NCBI GenBank assembly: GCA_947243795.1
Contig: OX365934.1
Location: 620,001 to 684,000 of the forward strand
Source of the DNA: Saccharomyces uvarum
Lineage: Eukaryota; Ascomycota; Saccharomycetes; Saccharomycetales; Saccharomycetaceae
Direction: 5' to 3'
Length of the DNA: 64,000 nt
The position numbers and the translations under genes were made by a program. Positions 58,318-64,000 of this stretch are shown piece after piece. Every line of letters starts with the position of its first letter. The first letter of the stretch is position 1. The notes under the pieces are model-generated. The model did no database searches and was not told the DNA's origin. It was given only the letters and a program-made list of their open reading frames with translations.

Positions 58318-58706
58318 TATTTTTTTCTTATTTTTTTATCCCATTTCGATCTTTTTTATGACCGTATAACTTTTGTTGTGTGGTGTGTGTAATTGTGTAA
58401 GTGTACTAACCTGAAGCAGCGTCTGTTGTAAACTATAAAGTGGCCGGTACTTACCCCCCCTTCAGTTATATACATATATATGTACATGACTTTTCGTATT
58501 TATATAACACTTAAACATTAGCAAGAGTTGTTCACCTTTAACGCTTATACTCCAAGAAAAACAAGATTCTGAGAGTGTATCTTTCCGCCGTTCAACTGAT
58601 CGTAACAAAAAGTAGCTTGCATGTTTGGTTTTATCTTTTCTTAAGTATTTGTTTATCACTAGTGCGGTTTTCTATCGCGATCGCGATAAAAGCAAAAAAG
58701 AAAGAA
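58318..58706. other. Gap between tRNA-Leu and tRNA-Lys
   Basis: About 390 bp between two convergent tRNA genes. It holds both terminator T-runs and a perfect 16-bp CpG-rich palindrome at 58673-58688. No protein gene is supported. Confidence 0.6.
58673..58688. repeat. Perfect 16-bp CpG-rich palindrome
   Basis: TATCGCGATCGCGATA is its own reverse complement. It contains four CpG steps, two TCGCGA sites and a central GATC. It sits 19 bp beyond the 3' end of the tRNA-Lys gene. Confidence 0.95.
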
Positions 58707-58801
58707 CTCCTCATAGGGGGCTCGAACCCCTGACATTTCGGTATCCTTGCCTAAGCAAAATGCTTAAAAGCCGAACGCTCTACCAACTGAGCTAACAAGG
58801 A
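58707..58801 (-). tRNA. tK(UUU)G1: tRNA-Lys, anticodon UUU, with intron
   Basis: 95 nt including a 22-nt intron (58743-58764) placed one base 3' of the anticodon, the standard site. The mature 73-mer has acceptor TCCTTGT with ATGAGGA and discriminator G. The D arm is GCTCAGTTGGTAGAGC, the anticodon loop CUUUUAA (UUU, reading AAA and AAG) and the T arm AGGGG-TTCGAGC-CCCCT. The intron can pair with the anticodon loop region, as in other yeast introns. A T-run on the coding strand follows the gene. Delta LTR fossils lie 95 bp upstream (to its right), the usual Ty1/Ty2 preference. Confidence 0.97.
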
Positions 58802-58895
58802 TGAGTTCTTCAAACTTTTTTGAATCCAGACTACTCTATCAATGCGTTCAAAGAGCATCGGATTTAAAATATTAGTTATTCCCTCTTTTCTTACG

Positions 58896-59212
58896 TGTTT
58901 TTGGATCAAGAACCAACAATAATCCATTTATTACTATTATATACGGTGTTAAAAGATGACATAAATTTCAAGACCAGTAAATTAAGATTCAAAGTGTCAT
59001 CGAAATTAATGGAAGCTGAAGCGCAAGGATTGATATTGTAATAGGATCAATGAATGATAACATATAAAAAGAGGAACAGAATCACTTATAATACTATGCA
59101 AAATTGCAGACTCCATTTTGTGGATTCCTAAATCCATGAGGAGAATCTCTAGTATAATCTATATACGTAATATTATAACATTAAGAAACAATGGAATCCC
59201 AAAGATCATTAT
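58896..59212 (+). mobile_element. Older Ty1/Ty2-type delta LTR fossil (A), interrupted by a younger LTR
   Basis: Contains delta LTR sequence in order, from ATATACGGTGTTA through GGATTCCTAAATCC to AATGGAATCCCAA. It is incomplete and clearly diverged. Its right part was split by insertion of the younger delta at 59213-59544, and a remnant of its end probably lies at about 59550-59565. No internal Ty genes remain. Its 3' half shares subfamily-specific bases with fossil C rather than with the younger insertion. Confidence 0.85.
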
Positions 59213-59544
59213 TGTTGTAATATAAATCAACTATCATCTACTAACTAGTATTTACGTTACTAGTATATTATCATATACGGTGTTAGAAGATGACGCAAAT
59301 GATGAGAAATAGTCATCGAAATTAGTGGAAGCTGAAACGCAAGGATTGATAATGTAGTAGGATCAATGAATGATAACATATAAAACGATGATAATAATAT
59401 CTATAGAATTGTGTAGAATTGCAGATTCCCTTTTATGGATTCCTAAATCCCGGAGGAGAACTTCTAGTATATTTACATACCTAATATTATTGCCTTATCA
59501 AAAATGGAATCCCAACAATTACATCAAAATCCACACTCATTTCA
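59213..59544 (+). mobile_element. Solo delta LTR (B), Ty2-like type, with intact target duplication
   Basis: 332 bp, the normal delta length, with TGTTG start and TTTCA end. It is flanked by a perfect 5-bp target duplication, ATTAT (59208-59212 and 59545-59549). It contains the usual delta landmarks (AACTATCATCTACTAACTAG, ATATACGGTGTTAGAAGATG). Its 3' half (TTGTGTAGAATTGCAGATTCC, ending ATTACATCAAAATCC) is what I remember of the Ty2-type rather than the canonical Ty1 delta. It looks whole as an LTR and is the youngest of the three here. It was left by LTR-LTR recombination and no internal genes remain. Confidence 0.93.
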
Positions 59545-59559
59545 ATTATACAACTTGAA

Positions 59560-59703
59560 AGCTCAATAATAATATTATGCAAAATTGCAGATTCCTTTTT
59601 GTAGATTCCTAAATCCATAAGGAGAACCTCAAGTATAATCTATATACGTAATATTACAACATTAAGAAATAATGGAATCCCAAAAATTATCAACTAATTT
59701 CCA
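59560..59703 (+). mobile_element. Partial delta LTR fossil (C)
   Basis: Only the 3' half of a delta LTR is recognisable (ATGCAAAATTGCAGATTCC through AATGGAATCCCAAAA). It follows fossils A and B in the same direction. It shares with A the variants ATGCAAAATTGCAG, CTATATACGTAATATTA and ACATTAAGAAA, so A and C belong to one subfamily. It is old and incomplete. Confidence 0.85.
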
Positions 59704-62156
59704 AGGTCAATAGAACCTCAATGGTATAAATATAGTTCAGTAACTACGGTATATGGTATCAGGTGTGACTCGTCTCCTTGTATATTAATTCATAGATACT
59801 CTATTAATTAATTGATCTTTAATTTAATTTTCAACTATTACCAGATTTAATCATTCGTATATGATATCAAAATGAGTTCTATACTAATGAAAATGTCGAT
59901 TTACAGGCCGATAATAGTTGCACTACAGAATTATTTCGTAAGAGCTAGTTTACTTTGGACTTGACAATACTGTCTTTGAGTTTACGCAAACTCATTCTTA
60001 TACTATGTCAGCAGTCTGGGCCCATCACCCGGTTAATGGTTTTGTTTTGGCGATGTAAGGGCAGCCACGTAAACATATTTAAAAGCTATCGAATTGGTTT
60101 ATTGAAACTCTAAGAAAAAATGATAAGAACCCAAACCTAGTATCTCTTCTATAACTTCCAGAAAGTTGGTTTGCTACGTGAAAAGACAAACAATATATGG
60201 CTGCCTTTTTTTCCATCATATTTTTAAGGTTTGTATACAGCTTCATTTTACCCGTTTTAGTTGTTAGATTATTTGGGCGTAAACCAAACTATAATGCTAT
60301 TGCAATATTTTTTCTTGTATCTAGTAAGGGTTGCTTTTTGCGCTTAATCGACGCAGAGCAGTTACTAAAGTAGGTGATTTCGCACAAATAATATTAATTA
60401 TGTTGAATCTAATATACCATTATTATCATTAATTGCCTTTTTCACAATGATAAGAATAACCAAATCTGGTAATTAGTGAAGATGAGGATAAAGATCTATT
60501 GATTAACCAGAAATTAGCATATAAGGATATTAGTTATACCCGATAACTTATTATCAATGTTTTATATTATGTCTGAACCATCGGATTTCACATAACCAAT
60601 CAGCGTGTGTTTTATGTACCTCTCTTTTATATTTTAAGAAAGAACTGCTTATTTTTTAATTATTACATAATAAACTACTAATTATCAACAGCGGTAGTAT
60701 TAGAACGCCAGTCTTCTACCATAGTAAAAGGCAAACTGAATGCTCATATATACACAATGTTAATTATGCAATCTATAGACAGCTTCGTACATCCTTTGGT
60801 GTTTTTCTGTTACTTTACCTTCTCCGCAGTTCTAAATTTGGAAATTGTGAATGGCTGAAATTGCAATTACTACTGCTATTCTGCCAACTATATACAAGGA
60901 CGATCTTAAGGAGTTTTTCCGCTTCATAGTAAAACTCTAGCGAGGATCGATTCAATCCTACTGTTTATTCAGAGAGAGATAAGGGCAACCAACGCCGAGC
61001 GCTGAAGATATTAAGGAGTTTATTGCAAAGAAAGTGCAAAACTGCAACAAGAACCTAAAATCGGTATGTCGTAAAGACACGTTATCAATGTTGAATAGCG
61101 TTGTCTCTGTGAAAATTTAGAGCAATAATGAGGGTTCATTGTTAGTGGAACCATTATGCGGCGTTGTTAGGAAGGATAGCAAGTTCTTCCTATTCTTCAT
61201 AGAGTTTTTTTCATATTGTTGTTACTGAGAAGCTCTAATAGGGAAAGCATCGGTTGCCTGTGTGATTACGTTACGCTCGAGATCCGTTCGATTAATAAAG
61301 TATCAACACTCCTTTTTTGAATCTTCTAAGGCACCAAAGAGAAAAAAGCAAATGCACTTCTCGAACGAGGCTATGCATAACCGGTGTCATGCTTGGAGCA
61401 GGCACGAAAGAAAGTTTAACGTAAAGGGCACGCTTCCAACAACTTGTTTTCTAATAAAAACGTAGTTTAACGCTCGTTCACCCTCTCAGTGACTCTTCCC
61501 CCAGGGGCCCTCGGCTTAAACCGGCGATGTGTTTTGTTTATGCCCGCCCGAAGAGGAAATACGTCAACAAACCAAGACGGCGACACAAAATGCATAAGCA
61601 CCGTAAAACCAACGTCAAAGGTAACGTTAAATTTGTTGTGCTAACTTATCGTTCGCAAGATGCATGCAGCAGCACTCAGCAAGTACGCCTGCAAGGTTGG
61701 GTGCGAATCATTCATAGTGCATTACTTCTATTTGCATCCCGCATACGGACCAGCATATTTGTTTGTTTGTGATTTCCTTATTTGTTTTCCTCTGCAGAAA
61801 TGGGCTTTTCATTCTTATTGTGGATTCCTTGTAGTCATATATATTAAATACGCGAATATTCAACGCATTTGCTTGAAATAAGGTAGTTAGAATGATCTAG
61901 AAAGAAAAGTTCGAAATTGTATTGTGTCTTTTTTTTCATTTCGGGAAAGAGTTTGAGCAAGTTGCAATTTTAGTGTCTGTGATTTTTACTTGTGGTCCTC
62001 AATATATCTTCTCGAAAAAACATTAAAGTGATCGGTTTGTGGAGCTACAAAAATCACAAAAGAGTAATACGAGAGAGGGTCTAGGAAAACAATAACAGAG
62101 CCAAAATATTCTTATCCGTTTTATCAAACATCAAAGGAAGCTTTAATCTTCTTATA
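59704..62156. other. Gene-poor region between LTR fossils and CLB1
   Basis: About 2.45 kb. It holds a candidate old LTR (60401-60690), short stretches with coding-like composition near 60851-61220 (listed as findings), and the CLB1 promoter (roughly 61480-62156). A forkhead-type TGTTTAT occurs near 61535. The S. cerevisiae dubious frame YGR107W would fall here, but I see no clear counterpart. Frames of 67 and 81 codons at 61262 and 61527 look like chance. Confidence 0.5.
60401..60690. mobile_element. Candidate old LTR, family uncertain (Ty4/tau-like?)
   Basis: 290 bp with a perfect 6-bp terminal inverted repeat, TGTTGA...TCAACA, the TG...CA pattern of yeast LTRs. The inside is AT-rich with TATA-like stretches. 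The flanking 5 bp do not match each other, so either the element is old and broken or the ends are a coincidence. I cannot align it to a remembered tau or omega sequence with certainty. It lies about 1.6 kb from tRNA-Lys. Confidence 0.35.
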
Positions 62157-63578
62157 ATGTCAACATCCCTTTTAGTGGAGAATAGTAGAACTATTAATAT
62201 AAATGATGAGAATAGCGTGAATGATACTCAACGTATTGTACAAAAAAGAAGTGTTCCAAGAACCATTCTCGGTAATGTCACAAATAATGCAAATATTTTA
62301 CAAGAGATCTCGATGAATAAAAAATTAGGAGTAAAGGGCTTTTCAAAACTAAGCTCTTTTTTACCTTTGAAAGACGAGGTTTCGAGGGATAATAATTCTA
62401 CCTCTTCTTTTTGTGATACTGTACAGGAAAGTAAACAAGGTTTTCTAAAAAATAAAGAAAATATTCCTGAATATGGATATTCAGAGCAACAACAGCAACC
62501 TCCAAATGATGATTCCATTCGTACAAACTCAACTGCCCTAAGTTCTAATAGATTGGAATACTCCGAAGATAAATCAATTTCTACCCAAATGGAATGGCAG
62601 AATAAGATCATAAAAAGGAATTTTGAAGATTTGAAAAAAAAACGACCAACATCGACTCTGGTTGAGCAAAATGACCAAAAAAAGTTTAAATTGTATGAGC
62701 TTACCACAGAAGAAGATATTCTCGAAGAATACGAGTGGGACGATTTAGATGAAGAAGATTATGGTGATCCGTTAATGGTAAGTGAAGAAGTTGATGATAT
62801 TTTTGAATATTTGCATCACTTGGAAATAATCACGTTGCCAAATAAGTCAAATCTTTCTAAACATAGGAACATCAAACAAAACAGGGATATCCTAGTGAAT
62901 TGGATAGTCAAGATCCATAATAAGTTTGGCCTTCTTCCGGAAACATTATATCTGGCCATAAATATAATGGATAGGTTTCTTTGTGAAGAGATAGTTCAAC
63001 TGAATAAATTACAGTTAGTGGGAACATCATGCTTGTTCATTGCCTCTAAATATGAGGAGATATACTCTCCTAGTATAAAGCATTTTGCATATGAAACAGA
63101 CGGGGCTTGCTCTGTGGACGAAATCAAAGAAGGTGAAAAGTTTATATTAGAAAAACTAAACTTTCAAATTAGCTTCGCTAATCCGATGAATTTCTTGAGG
63201 AGAATATCGAAAGCAGATGACTATGATATTCAATCGAGAACACTAGCCAAATTCTTGATGGAAATTTCCCTAGTAGACTTCAAGTTCATTGGAATATTAC
63301 CATCATTATGCGCCTCGGCGGCAATGTTTCTTTCTAGAAAAATGTTGGGTAAGGGCGTCTGGGATGGGAACTTGATTCACTATAGTGGTGGTTATACAAA
63401 AGCAAAACTGTATCCGGTTTGCCAATTATTGATGGATTACCTTGTAGGCCCTACCATTCACGACGAGTTCTTGAAAAAATATCAATCGAGAAGATTTCTG
63501 AAAGCTTCCGTAATATCAATCGAATGGGCTTTGAAAGTAAGGAATAATGGTTATGATATAATGACTTTACATGAGTGA
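62157..63578 (+). CDS. CLB1: Clb1, mitotic B-type cyclin
   Basis: 473 residues (471 in S. cerevisiae). The N-terminal region has a destruction box RTILGNVTN (Arg35, Leu38) and a KEN box at 100-102, both targets of the anaphase-promoting complex. An acidic stretch (EEYEWDDLDEEDYGDPL) precedes the two cyclin folds (about 215-450), which include RDILVNWIVKIHNKFGLLPE and LQLVGTSCLFIASKYEEIYS. It activates Cdc28 for mitosis and meiosis I. Identity to S. cerevisiae Clb1 is high in the cyclin folds and low in the N-terminal quarter. CLB2 is its duplicate. It converges on CLB6, 287 bp away. Confidence 0.97.
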   Translation: MSTSLLVENSRTININDENSVNDTQRIVQKRSVPRTILGNVTNNANILQEISMNKKLGVKGFSKLSSFLPLKDEVSRDNNSTSSFCDTVQESKQGFLKNKENIPEYGYSEQQQQPPNDDSIRTNSTALSSNRLEYSEDKSISTQMEWQNKIIKRNFEDLKKKRPTSTLVEQNDQKKFKLYELTTEEDILEEYEWDDLDEEDYGDPLMVSEEVDDIFEYLHHLEIITLPNKSNLSKHRNIKQNRDILVNWIVKIHNKFGLLPETLYLAINIMDRFLCEEIVQLNKLQLVGTSCLFIASKYEEIYSPSIKHFAYETDGACSVDEIKEGEKFILEKLNFQISFANPMNFLRRISKADDYDIQSRTLAKFLMEISLVDFKFIGILPSLCASAAMFLSRKMLGKGVWDGNLIHYSGGYTKAKLYPVCQLLMDYLVGPTIHDEFLKKYQSRRFLKASVISIEWALKVRNNGYDIMTLHE

Positions 63579-63865
63579 AGATGGGAACCTATATAGACAC
63601 GCACTTTCCTCTTCTTTTTCCTTTTCTTTTTCTTATTCTCATTCCATCTATCTTATAGAAACCTAGGCATTCATATATTCCATATAACAGTTATTTCATA
63701 TATACTACCATGCAGTGTCAGTTTTATAAGCTGTAATAATTAATCAAGTATTCGTTTTTATCATTGGATGCGTTATTTATTTATTTTTGAATACATAAAA
63801 TAAAGAAATATGTCTATCGATGTTATGTGGGATGCAGGAAGGAGTTTGAATGGTTACAAATTTAA

Positions 63866-64000
63866 TCAATGTTTTAATGTCTTCTGTTTACACCAATCAA
63901 AAACTTTGAAATAAACCATACCATGTTTTGGTTTTTTGAATTTAAGCCTTAGAGAATCTAGATTCGTTTCGGGCACGGCAATATCCCCAATCAATTCATT
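63866..64000 (-). CDS. CLB6: Clb6, S-phase B-type cyclin, C-terminal end only
   Basis: The frame is open from the right edge to a TGA stop at 63866-63868, giving the last 44 residues (ending VYFKVFDWCKQKTLKH). The assignment rests mainly on synteny: in Saccharomyces CLB6 converges on CLB1 at this distance. The start and cyclin box lie outside the window. Clb6, with Clb5, activates Cdc28 to fire replication origins. The short piece alone cannot prove the family. Confidence 0.75.
   Translation of the reverse strand, partial: NELIGDIAVPETNLDSLRLKFKKPKHGMVYFKVFDWCKQKTLKH

Noticed and set aside
61262-61772. Frames of 67 and 81 codons upstream of CLB1
   Set aside because: The first starts at GTG. 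The second has an ATG but looks like chance in the CLB1 promoter or leader, and neither resembles a known protein.
61900-61960. Mcm1-type site before CLB1
   Set aside because: TTTCGGGAAAG lacks the CC half of the site, and no forkhead core lies at the right spacing.

Overview
This is nuclear DNA of a budding yeast in the genus Saccharomyces. Gene order and orientation match the right arm of S. cerevisiae chromosome VII from YGR079W to CLB6 (YGR109C) without an evident break. The proteins are very close to the S. cerevisiae ones but not identical. Recalled comparisons suggest TOM20 differs at a handful of positions and CLB1 at roughly one residue in eight, so this is a sister species rather than S. 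cerevisiae itself. The species cannot be fixed by reading alone. A solo LTR near 59.2-59.5 kb whose 3' half looks like the Ty2-type delta would fit S. mikatae, but this is only a hint. No intron is seen in any protein gene; the lysine tRNA gene has a short one.

Layout. 0-11.8 kb: end of a YGR079W-like gene, TWF1 (actin), SLX9 (pre-rRNA), TOM20 (mitochondrial import), GCD2 (eIF2B delta), MRP13 and RPL11B (ribosomal proteins), PIL1 (eisosome) and PDC6 (low-sulfur pyruvate decarboxylase). 11.75-13.73 kb: an unusually long intergenic region with repeats, sulfur- and stress-type sites and an orphan promoter-like segment. 13.7-24 kb: CTT1 (catalase T), NNF2, a Ty3 sigma LTR beside tRNA-Thr(UGU), a striking GC-rich two-tier hairpin, and UTP22. 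24-36 kb: PRP31, DBF2, DRN1, VAS1, RRP46, TPC1, then a GC-rich island with a G-quadruplex motif. 36-57.5 kb: ASK10, ESP1, TEL2, MDR1/GYP2, PCP1, GTF1, NOP7, SRB5, VMA21 and VOA1. 58.2-62.1 kb: tRNA-Leu(GAG), tRNA-Lys(UUU) and a gene-free stretch with delta LTR fossils. 62.2-64 kb: CLB1 and the tail of CLB6.

Functional links. Several genes serve ribosome production (SLX9, UTP22, NOP7, RRP46, RPL11B), and some carry the expected RRPE/PAC or Rap1 promoter sites. VMA21 and VOA1 are convergent neighbours that both assist V-ATPase V0 assembly. CLB1 and CLB6 are convergent B-type cyclin genes. DBF2, ESP1 and CLB1 act in mitosis. PIL1, CTT1 and the gap before ASK10 carry clusters of AGGGG stress elements.

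I see no bacterial-style system, CRISPR array or obvious new multi-gene system. The most unusual unexplained signals are the hairpin at 19681-19742, the GC-rich TPC1/G-quadruplex island at 34.4-35.8 kb, the 16-bp palindrome at 58673-58688, and the orphan promoter at about 12.87-13.05 kb.
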